Shown here: one piece after another, positions 25,225 to 33,463 of the stretch
Numbering within the stretch: position 1 is the stretch's first letter
Layout of the letters: the number at the start of each line of letters is the position of its first letter
Origin: an uncultured Ruminococcus sp.
GTDB taxonomy: Bacteria; Bacillota; Clostridia; Oscillospirales; Ruminococcaceae
Assembly (NCBI GenBank): GCA_937926145.1
Contig: CALANW010000081.1
Span: 1-46,618 of the forward strand
Reading direction: 5' to 3'
DNA: 46,618 bases
Notes under the pieces: generated by a model
Told to the model about the DNA's origin: nothing
The model's database searches: none
The model's input: only the letters and a program-made list of their open reading frames with translations
Program-made: the position numbers and the translations under genes

Positions 25225-26604
25225 TTGAAAAACTATCAGAAAATAGCTGCCGCATCTCTTGCCGTACTTATGACAATGAGCCTTGCAGCCTGCGGAAACA
25301 GCAGTTCGGAAAGCACTGATACGACTGCTGACATCACTACGACTTCAAAAACTGAATGGACAGGCGATAACATCGAGGTTTCTGCCGATGAGGGCGCACT
25401 TTCCACAGATGTTGATATAAAGGGCAAGACCCTCAAATGGATGGGTATTTACGACCTCAACCCTACCAACGATTCACCTGAGCGTTCCGCTGAACTCGCA
25501 CTTTTCGAGGATACATACGGCGCTTCGATCGAATATATCCCAACGACCTCCGACAAGCGTTTTGACGACCTCGCAACCTCTATCCTCGGCGGTACTTCAC
25601 CCGATATTTTCATTTACGAATGGCGTACATTCCCTTACGATATCTCCAAGAACCAGTATCAGCCTATCGATTCCCTCATCGACTGGGAAGACCCGATGTG
25701 GGCTGACGTAAAGGATCAGGCCGACAAGTACATCTGGAAGGGCGAACACTACATCGCTCCTCTTGGTTATGCTTTCAACGACACGCAGATCCTTATGTAC
25801 AACACAGACACGACCGAGGCTAATGGCTTCGACGATCCATACGAGCTCTACCTCGAGGGCAAGTGGGATTGGAACACTTTCACCGATATGATGAAGACCT
25901 ACGTTGAAAACAACCCCGACAACTACGGTATCGGCGGCTGGTGGTCGAATGCATTCGTTTACACCGCAGGCGACACAATGGTCACTTATGACGGCGAAAA
26001 GTTCCACAACAATATGAACAGCTCAAAGATCGAACGTGCACAGTCCGTACTCGAAGATATCTTTAAGAGCAACCTCATCAAGCGCGGCTGGATCGGACCT
26101 GAAGCTGCATTCGTAAGCGACGATCTGCTCTTCTACGGAATGGGCACATGGGCATACAACGGCGCAGCACTCTCCGTTCCCGACAGCACTATCCAGATCG
26201 TTCCTCTCCCGAAGGATCCTGAGCAGGACGAAAACTTCGTATCCGCAAAGATCAATGCATATATGTGGGTAAGAGGCTCTGAAAACGGTGACGTTGTAAA
26301 GGCTTGGCTCGACTGCAACAGACTTGTAAACTATGATTCCAAGTACACCGAAGCAACCAAGCAGAAGTTCCTCGAGAACAACACAGGCTGGACTTCCGAG
26401 ATGTATGATATCGCAATGGACTTCTATGATCCTGAAAAGTTCACAATGACTTATGACTACGGCTACGGTCTTAGCACACTCATGGGCGATGAAGTTATGA
26501 GCATCCTCTACGAGGGCATTGCAAACGAGCAGTCCGAAAACTGGGTTCAGACCCGTGATACCTACTCAACCGTTGTTGATGAAGAGATCGCAGTTTACGA
26601 CTGA
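25225..26604 (+). CDS. Extracellular solute-binding lipoprotein (carbohydrate ABC type)
   Basis: A 459-aa secreted lipoprotein of the extracellular solute-binding family. The signal peptide KNYQKIAAASLAVLMTMSLAAC ends with lipobox LAAC; a Ser/Thr-rich linker (about residues 28-50) follows. The fold-type motif GGTSPDIFIYEW (about 127-138) is typical of sugar-binding ABC proteins, as are the many Trp and Tyr residues. The start is TTG 25225, with AAGGAGG at 25210-25216. The frame is open further upstream but without a ribosome binding site or signal peptide. No permease or ATPase genes adjoin it, so it is an orphan or serves a distant transporter. A cre site in its leader supports a carbohydrate role. 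Confidence 0.85.
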   Translation: MKNYQKIAAASLAVLMTMSLAACGNSSSESTDTTADITTTSKTEWTGDNIEVSADEGALSTDVDIKGKTLKWMGIYDLNPTNDSPERSAELALFEDTYGASIEYIPTTSDKRFDDLATSILGGTSPDIFIYEWRTFPYDISKNQYQPIDSLIDWEDPMWADVKDQADKYIWKGEHYIAPLGYAFNDTQILMYNTDTTEANGFDDPYELYLEGKWDWNTFTDMMKTYVENNPDNYGIGGWWSNAFVYTAGDTMVTYDGEKFHNNMNSSKIERAQSVLEDIFKSNLIKRGWIGPEAAFVSDDLLFYGMGTWAYNGAALSVPDSTIQIVPLPKDPEQDENFVSAKINAYMWVRGSENGDVVKAWLDCNRLVNYDSKYTEATKQKFLENNTGWTSEMYDIAMDFYDPEKFTMTYDYGYGLSTLMGDEVMSILYEGIANEQSENWVQTRDTYSTVVDEEIAVYD

Positions 26605-26624
26605 TAAACACAATTGAATATAAA

Positions 26625-26651
26625 AGCGGTTCGGTCAAGCTCCGAACCGCT
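26625..26651. terminator. Terminator of the solute-binding gene (left copy of a 27-bp duplication)
   Basis: AGCGGTTCGG pairs with CCGAACCGCT around TCAAGCT. An identical 27-bp sequence in the same orientation lies at 27074-27100. An A-run precedes this copy, but the T-run expected after it is replaced by the 422-bp element. Confidence 0.7.
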
Positions 26652-27073
26652 CAGTCTGTCGAAAAAGTATATTGTATTTATGCATATTGACGAAAAAGAA
26701 TTTTATGACTTGATGCTAAAAGAAGAACCACCATTCATATCTCGTCGGTGCTAAACGCTCGTCGCTTTGCTCCTCACGTTTATTTGCCGAGGATAGTTGT
26801 TCCGAACATAAAGAATAAGCGCAATTCACATTTATAGGTTTACAGAACGATTTTTCACGTTCTGTTTTACCTTTTTGATGTGAATTGCGCCTTTTTAGTT
26901 GTTACTGATTACGCTATTGCTGCACAGCCTTTAACTGTCAGTTTAAGGTGTTTCGCTTCTGCGGAAGCGACCAAGGGCTTTGCCCTCTGGACACCCACCA
27001 CCCTTTGAAAAGCGTGGACGTAAACTTTAATTTTGTGCAACTTTTTTCAATAATATACTTTTTCAACAGCCTG
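26652..27073. mobile_element. 422-bp MITE-like element with 27-bp target duplication
   Basis: The ends are inverted repeats: CAGTCTGTCGAAAAAGTATA on the left and, read inward from the right, CAGGCTGTTGAAAAAGTATA. Over 22 bp only two positions differ. Perfect 27-bp direct repeats (26625-26651 and 27074-27100) flank it; each is a complete terminator hairpin. No transposase frame is present. Inside are a nested hairpin (26819-26890, with an inner stem at 26842-26865) followed by CTTTTT, and a GC-rich hairpin TCGCTTC/GGAAGCGA near 26950. It is best read as a non-autonomous transposon inserted in a shared bidirectional terminator. Confidence 0.75.
26819..26897 (+). terminator. Nested T-tailed hairpin inside the 422-bp element
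   Basis: GCGCAATTCACAT (26819-26831) pairs perfectly with ATGTGAATTGCGC (26878-26890), followed by CTTTTT. An inner ACAGAACG/CGTTCTGT hairpin fills the loop. It resembles a terminator or the core of a small RNA. Confidence 0.5.
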
Positions 27074-27100
27074 AGCGGTTCGGTCAAGCTCCGAACCGCT
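27074..27100 (-). terminator. Terminator of the P-type ATPase gene (right copy of the 27-bp duplication)
   Basis: The same hairpin as at 26625, read on the minus strand. The ATPase stop codon (27086-27084) lies in the hairpin loop, so the last codons (KRFGA) are encoded by one arm. The T-run expected on the minus strand is displaced by the inserted element. Confidence 0.55.
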
Positions 27101-29708
27101 TATTTTGTCTTTTTACAGACGAAACGACCGCTTTCACGATCTGAATGAGTACCATTGAACCGAAGCTTAAGCCATAGACCGCACCGATCAATACGCCCGA
27201 CATTCCGTTTTCGATGCGGAACAGTTCATGCAGCCCGGGGATCCACAGCACGGCATTTATCAGCACCATACCCGCCAAAAATGCCATGACCGCATATTTA
27301 TTGTCCCACATACGCTTTGTGAAGAGTACCGGCTTCTCCGACTTACAGCTGAATCCGTGGAACAGACGGGACATACACAGCGTGGCAAATGCCATTGTCA
27401 TGGCAGCACCTGCATTGTGTGCGCCATGATAGAAATATCCCAACAGAAATGCACTTATTGTTGCGATGCTGATGATAATGCCCGAATATCCCACCTTTGC
27501 CAGAAAAGCCTTTGTCAGGATCGATTCATTCGACGGACGGGGGCTTTTTTTCATCACATCATCGGAATACGGTTCAAGTCCAAGAGCGATCGCAGGGAGC
27601 GAGTCTGTCAGCAGATTGATAAACAGCAGGTGGATCGGTGCAAACGGAACAGGAAGTCCTGCCAGAGAGCAGAACAGAACAGCGATGATACCTGCCAGAT
27701 TGCCTGACAACAGGAACAGGATAGCTTTTTTGATATTCTCATAGATGTTTCTTCCGTAATTCACCGCCTTGACGATAGTGGCAAAGTTATCATCGGTCAG
27801 CACCATGTCTGCTGCGTCCTTTGCAACCTCCGTACCGGTAATGCCCATGGCAACGCCAACATCTGCCTGCTTGAGCGCAGGTGCATCATTTACACCGTCA
27901 CCGGTCATGGCAACGATATTGCCCCTCTTCTGCCATGCACGGACAATGCGGATCTTGTGTTCAGGTGTAACACGGGCATAAACGGATTTGTCTTTCACAA
28001 GATCCACCAGCTGATCGTCTGTATATGCGTCCAGAACTGCACCCTCAACAGCTTCTTCCCTGCGTTCCAGAATGCCGATCTCCTTTGCGATCGCAGAAGC
28101 TGTGACAATATGATCGCCGGTTATCATTATCGGTTTGATGCCGGCTGCCTTACACTCTGCAACTGCCTGTCCTGATTCTTTTCGGGGCGGATCCATTTCA
28201 GCGATCAATCCCAGATAAGTCAGATCGTTTTCATCTGTTACATCAAGTGCTTCTCCGCAAAATGTCTTTTCGGCAAAGCACAGCACACGAAGTCCCTGTT
28301 CTGACAGCTCCTCCGAACGTTCCCTGATCGCCTTTTTCTCCTCATCGGAGATCAGCATACGCTCCAGCAGTACATCTGTTGCACCCTTGGTATACATCTT
28401 CCGCACATCGCCGCACCGATTCAGCGTTGACATCAGCTTTCGCTCGGAGTCAAAGGGGATCTCCCCGACACGTTGGTGATCCGTGCGCAATTTCTTATCC
28501 GACAGTCCGCAGTCCTGCGCAAACCTCACCAGAGCCGTTTCGGTAGGGTCGCCGATCTCTGTGCCGTCCTGACAGGAAGCGTCACTGCACAGCACCGATG
28601 CCGTGATCAGCTCCCGAACCTTCGGATCTTCCGTACTTACACTGTCCGCATCGATGATCTGCTCCCGTACCGAGATCTTCCGAACGGTCATTTTATTCTG
28701 GGTCAGTGTGCCGGTCTTATCCGAGCAAATCACCGACACAGAACCAAGTCCCTCGACCGCCTGAAGTTTTCGCATAATTGCGTGTTCCTGTGACATTCTT
28801 TGCGTGCCGAAAGACAACACGATGGTAACGATGGAGCTGAGTGCCTCGGGGATCGCCGCAACTGCCAGCGCAATGGCAAACATCAGTGAATCCATAACTG
28901 TATCAACGCTGATGATCTCCACCCTTAGCATACTCAGTACAAATACCAGTACGGAAACGAGCAGGATCGCAATTGAAAGCCGTTTTCCGAATTGATCCAG
29001 TGTGATCTGAAGCGGTGTTTTCCGTGCCTCTGCGTTATGGATAAGTGATGCTATCTTTCCCACCTCGGTCTGCATTCCCACATCGGTGACAATATATGCA
29101 CCTCTGCCATAAGAAACAAATCCGCCCGAATACACCATATTTTTCCGCTCTGCCAAAGGAACATCTCCGTCAATGGGGTCTATGGATTTTTCAACATCGG
29201 TACTCTCTCCCGTCAGCGCACTTTCGTTTGTGCGGAGCGAAGCACATTCGATCAGCCTGCCGTCCGCAGGGATACGGTCGCCTGCTTCCAGCAGAACCAC
29301 ATCTCCCACGGTGATATCTTCCGATGCAAGAACTGTCGTCTTACCGTCACGGAGCACCTTTGCCGTGGGCGAAGAAAGCTTTTTCAGATCGGAAAGCGAT
29401 CGTTCCGCTTTAACCGTCTGCACAGTTCCAAGTATCGCATTCATGGTGATAACCGCAATAATAACGATAAAGCTTTCAGGGTCGCCGGTAAACGCCGAGA
29501 TCAGCGCCGCAATTATCAGAATTATCACCAGAAGATCCCTGAACTGCTCCAGAAAGATCAGCCAGACGGGCTTTTTTCGGGCTTCGGCAATGGCGTTTTT
29601 GCCGTATTTCTCCAGATGCTTTGCCGCTGTTTCGGAAGAAAGCCCCTCCGAACACGTTTCCAGTTCCTTACACAGTTCCTCCTGCGTCTGATGATACCAT
29701 TCTTTCAT
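27084..29708 (-). CDS. P-type Ca2+/Mn2+-transporting ATPase
   Basis: A type IIA P-type ATPase (874 aa) exporting divalent cations, of the SERCA/PMR1-like bacterial group. It has the N-terminal cation-ATPase domain, TGES at 167-170, the membrane motif AAIPEAL (284-290) in M4, phosphorylation site DKTGT (D330), hinge MTGDGVNDAP, and about ten membrane segments. ATG 29708 is chosen because AAAGGA lies about 10 nt upstream; an ATG at 29717 abuts that site, and the frame further upstream runs through the riboswitch. A yybP-ykoY-type leader strongly suggests Mn2+ (or Mn2+/Ca2+) export. It converges with the solute-binding gene. Confidence 0.92.
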   Translation of the reverse strand: MKEWYHQTQEELCKELETCSEGLSSETAAKHLEKYGKNAIAEARKKPVWLIFLEQFRDLLVIILIIAALISAFTGDPESFIVIIAVITMNAILGTVQTVKAERSLSDLKKLSSPTAKVLRDGKTTVLASEDITVGDVVLLEAGDRIPADGRLIECASLRTNESALTGESTDVEKSIDPIDGDVPLAERKNMVYSGGFVSYGRGAYIVTDVGMQTEVGKIASLIHNAEARKTPLQITLDQFGKRLSIAILLVSVLVFVLSMLRVEIISVDTVMDSLMFAIALAVAAIPEALSSIVTIVLSFGTQRMSQEHAIMRKLQAVEGLGSVSVICSDKTGTLTQNKMTVRKISVREQIIDADSVSTEDPKVRELITASVLCSDASCQDGTEIGDPTETALVRFAQDCGLSDKKLRTDHQRVGEIPFDSERKLMSTLNRCGDVRKMYTKGATDVLLERMLISDEEKKAIRERSEELSEQGLRVLCFAEKTFCGEALDVTDENDLTYLGLIAEMDPPRKESGQAVAECKAAGIKPIMITGDHIVTASAIAKEIGILERREEAVEGAVLDAYTDDQLVDLVKDKSVYARVTPEHKIRIVRAWQKRGNIVAMTGDGVNDAPALKQADVGVAMGITGTEVAKDAADMVLTDDNFATIVKAVNYGRNIYENIKKAILFLLSGNLAGIIAVLFCSLAGLPVPFAPIHLLFINLLTDSLPAIALGLEPYSDDVMKKSPRPSNESILTKAFLAKVGYSGIIISIATISAFLLGYFYHGAHNAGAAMTMAFATLCMSRLFHGFSCKSEKPVLFTKRMWDNKYAVMAFLAGMVLINAVLWIPGLHELFRIENGMSGVLIGAVYGLSFGSMVLIQIVKAVVSSVKRQNKRFGA

Positions 29709-29731
29709 ACACTGCATTTCCTTTCTTTTTA

Positions 29732-29801
29732 ACAAAAAACGGCGAAACCTTACGGAACAGACAGTTATCCCGTCTGTGTGCTCCGTAAAGTCTCGCCGTT
29801 T
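29732..29801 (-). terminator. Riboswitch expression-platform terminator
   Basis: On the minus strand AACGGCGAGACTTTACGGAG (29800-29781) pairs with a complementary arm reaching 29740, forming a long hairpin with an inner CAGACGG/CTGTCTG stem, followed by TTTTTTGTT. The 5' arm contains the conserved GAGAC of the aptamer, so metal-bound aptamer and terminator exclude each other. Confidence 0.8.
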
Positions 29802-29885
29802 AGATATGAAGCGGGTTATTCGCACAATAACCGTACTGACGCCGCATAAACAGGGATCGACCCTGCCAGCTACTCTCTTTTTTTA
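29732..29885 (-). promoter_or_regulatory. yybP-ykoY-type (Mn2+) riboswitch
   Basis: Read on the minus strand, the leader has AGAGAGTAGCTGGCAGGG (from 29878), CGGCGTCAGTACGG, and then ACGGCGAGACTTTACGG. These correspond to the GAGUAGC loop and the GAGAC/CUUUACGG segment of the yybP-ykoY RNA. That class binds Mn2+ and controls Mn exporters and P-type ATPases. A terminator overlaps its 3' part. The RNA begins 5-10 nt after a consensus promoter and ends about 25 nt before the ATPase start, so Mn2+ should turn the ATPase gene on. Confidence 0.87.
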
Positions 29886-29887
29886 TC

Positions 29888-29916
29888 ATTATAGCGAATA
29901 CAAACCACCTTGTCAA
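29888..29916 (-). promoter_or_regulatory. Promoter of the riboswitch-ATPase transcript
   Basis: On the minus strand TTGACA (29916-29911) and TATAAT (29893-29888) with a 17-bp spacer; predicted start near 29881, at the edge of the aptamer. Confidence 0.85.
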
Positions 29917-30018
29917 GAAATGCATAAAGATTTAATATAAAGTTCACAAACACATTTGTCTCAAAGGTTCACTAATTATTTACTCATTGATATACCTTGC
30001 ACATAAAACAGATACTTA

Positions 30019-30047
30019 TTGAAATATGCACATTTATATGTTATAAT
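30019..30047 (+). promoter_or_regulatory. Promoter of the 420-aa membrane protein gene
   Basis: TTGAAA (30019-30024) and TATAAT (30042-30047) with a 17-bp spacer, 25 nt before the start codon. An in-frame GTG at 30019 lies within the promoter and cannot be the start. Confidence 0.7.
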
Positions 30048-30072
30048 AAAGGAAAAACAAAGGGGCAAAAAT

Positions 30073-31335
30073 ATGAAACCTTTATTTTCTGCGATACTTG
30101 AAACGATAGTGCTTGTTGTTTCGATATTTCTTGTAATGCTCTGCGTGAAGCTTTTCAAATACGAAAGCCCGTATGCAAACTTTAAGGAAACTCACCCGAA
30201 CAGCGTTATAACCTTGGGCGAAGCGATAGGATATCTTTCCGACGGAACGACCTCGCCCGAAGCTGCGGCTGCGGAAGCTGCAGCGCATATCTTCGGCACA
30301 AAAACCGAAAAGACGCTTACTCTGCCGATAGGAAAAATTCTCTGCATTGAAGTCGGCGAACGCACAGCAATGGTGCTTGAATTCTACCCGTTCATAGTTT
30401 TTCTCGCAAGTATTCTGTGCCTTATTTTCGGTATAACGCTCCCCTGCTCGATATACCGACACCTTGACCCTGCAAAAGCTATCAACGATTCAATAATCGA
30501 TAAAAACCGAGTTTATGTGGACGAATACGGCGGAACTTACGGCAATGTCGGCGAAACGCGCGCAGGTATTCTTAAAGCTCTTGTGCTTCTGCTGATGCTT
30601 TTCGTGGCAAATATATGGTGTTTCTTCCTGCCTGTATTTATTATAGTGAATTTTACCGTCGGTATAATTATGGCTGTGCTTCGCCTTATAGGAATAAACG
30701 CATCGAACTCCGCCGCAAAAGCAAAGATAGACAAAACGGCAGGCAAAGACGGCAAGGACACATACAGAATAATCGTTGAAAACGGTCTTTTTGCCGTGTC
30801 GGGCGACGTTCACCCAAACCGCAGGCTTTACTTTAGGCAATACTGGAACGCCGTTATCGCGCAGCGAATTTTTGAGCTTGACAGAGATGGTATACCATAT
30901 ATGGACGATGATGCAATGGACACGATAACTTACGGTGATGAGGATCTTCACAAGCGTTTTGAAACGAGCCGCAAAATGGACAGAGCGAAAATAATGACCT
31001 CGCCAACGGCAAAAGAAACCGCAAAAAAGATTGAGGACGAGATCAAAAGTGCAGATTATGTATACACGTTCGTTTCGCGCGGTGCAGTAAAGGGCGAGTA
31101 TATGATAATGTCGAAGTTCAGCGGCAAATATATGCTTTTCCGCCGTGCGCTCAACTGCTCACTTATGCTTGCAGTAATGAAGAGCGATGCTGCGGGTGAA
31201 GATTTTGATATGATAGCCTATAACAGGTGGGAGCGCCTCGGCGAAGACGGGCAGTATCAGCTTTTACAATACTTTGACGGCAGGACCGAGCCGCCGCAGG
31301 GAGAGGAAAAGCCCATAAAGGTTCAGCAGAATTGA
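30073..31335 (+). CDS. Membrane protein of unknown function (420 aa)
   Basis: No family recognised. Visible features are an N-terminal membrane segment (about residues 5-25), an Ala-rich extracytoplasmic loop (about 62-78), and two or three central hydrophobic segments (about 101-125 and 160-200). A C-terminal cytoplasmic half of about 210 residues contains many charged residues and TYRIIVENGLFAVSGDVHPN. That half looks like a soluble domain with mixed strands and helices. AAAGGGGC precedes ATG 30073. It is monocistronic, with its own promoter and a strong terminator before tRNA-Leu. Confidence 0.75.
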   Translation: MKPLFSAILETIVLVVSIFLVMLCVKLFKYESPYANFKETHPNSVITLGEAIGYLSDGTTSPEAAAAEAAAHIFGTKTEKTLTLPIGKILCIEVGERTAMVLEFYPFIVFLASILCLIFGITLPCSIYRHLDPAKAINDSIIDKNRVYVDEYGGTYGNVGETRAGILKALVLLLMLFVANIWCFFLPVFIIVNFTVGIIMAVLRLIGINASNSAAKAKIDKTAGKDGKDTYRIIVENGLFAVSGDVHPNRRLYFRQYWNAVIAQRIFELDRDGIPYMDDDAMDTITYGDEDLHKRFETSRKMDRAKIMTSPTAKETAKKIEDEIKSADYVYTFVSRGAVKGEYMIMSKFSGKYMLFRRALNCSLMLAVMKSDAAGEDFDMIAYNRWERLGEDGQYQLLQYFDGRTEPPQGEEKPIKVQQN

Positions 31336-31354
31336 ATTTTATCGCTATAGAGCG

Positions 31355-31393
31355 AAAAGCACCGTCAAAAATGTGTTTTGACGGTGCTTTTTC
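31355..31393 (+). terminator. Terminator after the 420-aa membrane protein gene
   Basis: AAAAGCACCGTCAAAA and TTTTGACGGTGCTTTT form a perfect stem with loop ATGTG, followed by TTCG. Confidence 0.9.
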
Positions 31394-31413
31394 GTTAAAT
31401 TTGGGAAAAAGGC

Positions 31414-31443
31414 TTGACAATATCCGTTGTTCTGGTGTATAAT
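31414..31443 (+). promoter_or_regulatory. Promoter of tRNA-Leu
   Basis: TTGACA (31414-31419) and TATAAT (31438-31443) with an 18-bp spacer, ending 9 nt before the tRNA. Confidence 0.8.
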
Positions 31444-31452
31444 ATATTCATT

Positions 31453-31539
31453 GCCGCTGTGGTGAAATCGGCAGACACAAGGGACTTAAAATCCCTCGGT
31501 AGCAATACCGTACCGGTTCAAGTCCGGTCAGCGGCACCA
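31453..31539 (+). tRNA. tRNA-Leu (anticodon TAA)
   Basis: An 87-nt class II tRNA with acceptor stem GCCGCTG/CAGCGGC, discriminator A and an encoded CCA. The anticodon stem AGGGA/TCCCT encloses CTTAAAA, giving anticodon UAA (reads UUA and UUG). The long variable arm CGGTAGCAATACCG and the T arm GGTTCAAGTCC are present. Confidence 0.95.
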
Positions 31540-31548
31540 AATAACCGG

Positions 31549-31590
31549 ATCACCCAACCAACGCAGGAGCGTCGGTTGGGTGATTTTTTG
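31549..31590 (+). terminator. Terminator of tRNA-Leu
   Basis: ATCACCCAACC and GGTTGGGTGAT form a strong stem extended by AACGC/GCGTC, followed by TTTTTTG. Confidence 0.9.
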
Positions 31591-31657
31591 TTATAATGTG
31601 TCCATATATCAGTCTTGGCAAATAAACCATACGCACCACATTCCTAAACAAAAGAAT

Positions 31658-31686
31658 TTGACATCTAACGCCCTAACAGATATAAT
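31658..31686 (+). promoter_or_regulatory. Promoter of the SWIM zinc-finger gene
   Basis: TTGACA (31658-31663) and TATAAT (31681-31686) with a 17-bp spacer, about 35 nt before the start codon. Confidence 0.8.
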
Positions 31687-31720
31687 ATAGATAACAAAAT
31701 ATTTTAAAGGATCATTTATT

Positions 31721-33412
31721 ATGAACCGGAAAAATCTTTTTTCAAAAACAATACTTGACAGAGGACGTCAATATTATTCCGACGGAGCGGTTGAGGATAT
31801 CGATATTTCTGATAAATTAATAACTGCGGCTGTTGTGGGCAGCGAGGACTATGAAGTTGAAATAACATTATCCAACGGCGAAATAGAAGATATGTATTGC
31901 TCCTGCCCTTATGCAGCAGACGGTGAATATTGCAAGCACATGGCAGCTGTACTTTACAAATGGTCCGAAGGCAAAAGTTCTCCCAAATCAGATACGAATA
32001 ACGATGATATCCTGTTCAAACCTGCACATACAGCTAAAAGCCGCGCAGAAAGGCATACAGCAGTGGAAAGACTCATTGCCGATGCTGATGAATATCTCAT
32101 TTATTCTTTTCTCGCTGATGCTCTTACCGACAATGAAACGTTGTGTTTACAGTTTTACAATACTATTAATAGACAGTCAATAAAAGTCGATTTAAAAATC
32201 TACTTTAAACAGATCGATTCAATCGTCCGCCGATATTCGGGTAAGGACGATTTTATAGATTATTATAAAACGGATGATTTTATCGCCGAGTTGGAAGAGG
32301 TAATTGATAACGGCGTACAGCCGATGATCGATCACAATTATATGAGTGCATTTGAAATAACCAATTATATTTTCTCTGCCGTCAGCAAAGTAAATATAGA
32401 TGATTCCAACGGCGGCATCGTAATTATTTGCAATGATATTTATGACCTATGGACAGGGATCATTGAAGCAGCTGCACAAGGTGACAAGCAAAAAATATTT
32501 GAATGGTTTACCTCTCACGCATACGGAACTTACACTGACATTTTTGAGGAATATATTGCAAATATCATCACAAATGAATTCAAAGAAAAAGAATTTGAAA
32601 AGGATAAGCTTGATCTTTTCAAGAATATGATAGACAGATCGGAACAGTTGGATTCTGACTGGGACAGAAATTATAATGCAGAAAAATGGGCAGTAAGATA
32701 TATTGATATGCTCGCAGATATAAATTCATCGGATGAACAGCTCGAAAAAGTATTCCAAGAATATCGAAAATATAACGATATAAGAAAAATGTATATTGAC
32801 AGTTGTCTGCAAAAAAAGGAGTATGATAAGGCAATATCGCTTCTTGACGAGGGCATTTCGGAAAAAGAGAATTACATGGGTCTTGTTTCGCATTACAGCA
32901 GAACAAAAAAAGACATTTATCTTCTGATGGGAAATAAAGATGCATATATTGAACAGCTTTGGACTTTGGTGCTTGAACACGCTGTCGGCAATATGGAACT
33001 TTACAAAGAATTAAAAAGCCAATACTCTGAAAGCGAATGGGCAGAACAGCGTGAAAAAATATTCAAAATGCCGCCGAAATATACTGATATATCCGTATAT
33101 TATAATGAAGAAAAGCTATATGACAGACTTCTTGAATGTGTAATGAAAAGCAGCGGCTTCTATATGCTCAAAAGATATGAAACGGTATTGAGAAAAGATC
33201 ATCCCGAACAGATCTTGGAAAAATACAAGGACGAACTTAATAAAATGTCGGTGATTTCAAGCGACCGCAAGCAGTATTCGTATATGGTGTCGGTAATGCG
33301 TGAAATGAAAAAAATATCGGGCGGAACTAAAGTTGTAGAACAAATCGTGGAAGAATGGACGAACAAGTATCGGAAACGTCCCGCAATGATGGACGAATTG
33401 AATAAACTGTAA
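31721..33412 (+). CDS. SWIM zinc finger protein
   Basis: A 563-aa protein with an N-terminal SWIM zinc finger. The ligands are C60, C62, C71 and H73, in YCSCPYAADGEYCKHMAAVL, matching the CxCx(n)CxH pattern. SWIM domains bind DNA or proteins. The rest is helix-rich, with repeated charged helices that may form a TPR-like solenoid; no helicase motors are present, so it is not a SWIM-SNF2 fusion. AAAGGA precedes ATG 31721. The gene is visibly richer in A/T and AAA/GAA/ATA codons than the dcw genes, which may mean a different origin. Function unknown beyond the finger. Confidence 0.85.
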   Translation: MNRKNLFSKTILDRGRQYYSDGAVEDIDISDKLITAAVVGSEDYEVEITLSNGEIEDMYCSCPYAADGEYCKHMAAVLYKWSEGKSSPKSDTNNDDILFKPAHTAKSRAERHTAVERLIADADEYLIYSFLADALTDNETLCLQFYNTINRQSIKVDLKIYFKQIDSIVRRYSGKDDFIDYYKTDDFIAELEEVIDNGVQPMIDHNYMSAFEITNYIFSAVSKVNIDDSNGGIVIICNDIYDLWTGIIEAAAQGDKQKIFEWFTSHAYGTYTDIFEEYIANIITNEFKEKEFEKDKLDLFKNMIDRSEQLDSDWDRNYNAEKWAVRYIDMLADINSSDEQLEKVFQEYRKYNDIRKMYIDSCLQKKEYDKAISLLDEGISEKENYMGLVSHYSRTKKDIYLLMGNKDAYIEQLWTLVLEHAVGNMELYKELKSQYSESEWAEQREKIFKMPPKYTDISVYYNEEKLYDRLLECVMKSSGFYMLKRYETVLRKDHPEQILEKYKDELNKMSVISSDRKQYSYMVSVMREMKKISGGTKVVEQIVEEWTNKYRKRPAMMDELNKL

Positions 33413-33421
33413 AAAGCCGAC

Positions 33422-33456
33422 AAAAAGCAGCCCCCTTAACGAGTGCTGCTTTTTGC
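33422..33456. terminator. Bidirectional terminator between SWIM and GH3 genes
   Basis: AAAAAGCAGC pairs with GCTGCTTTTT, with A-run and T-run on opposite sides, between two convergent genes. Confidence 0.85.
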
Positions 33457-33463
33457 ATTTATA

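Noticed and set aside
27084..29825. ATPase with 39 extra N-terminal residues
   Set aside because: The extra part is the riboswitch and its terminator; the ribosome binding site and family N-terminus place the start at 29708.
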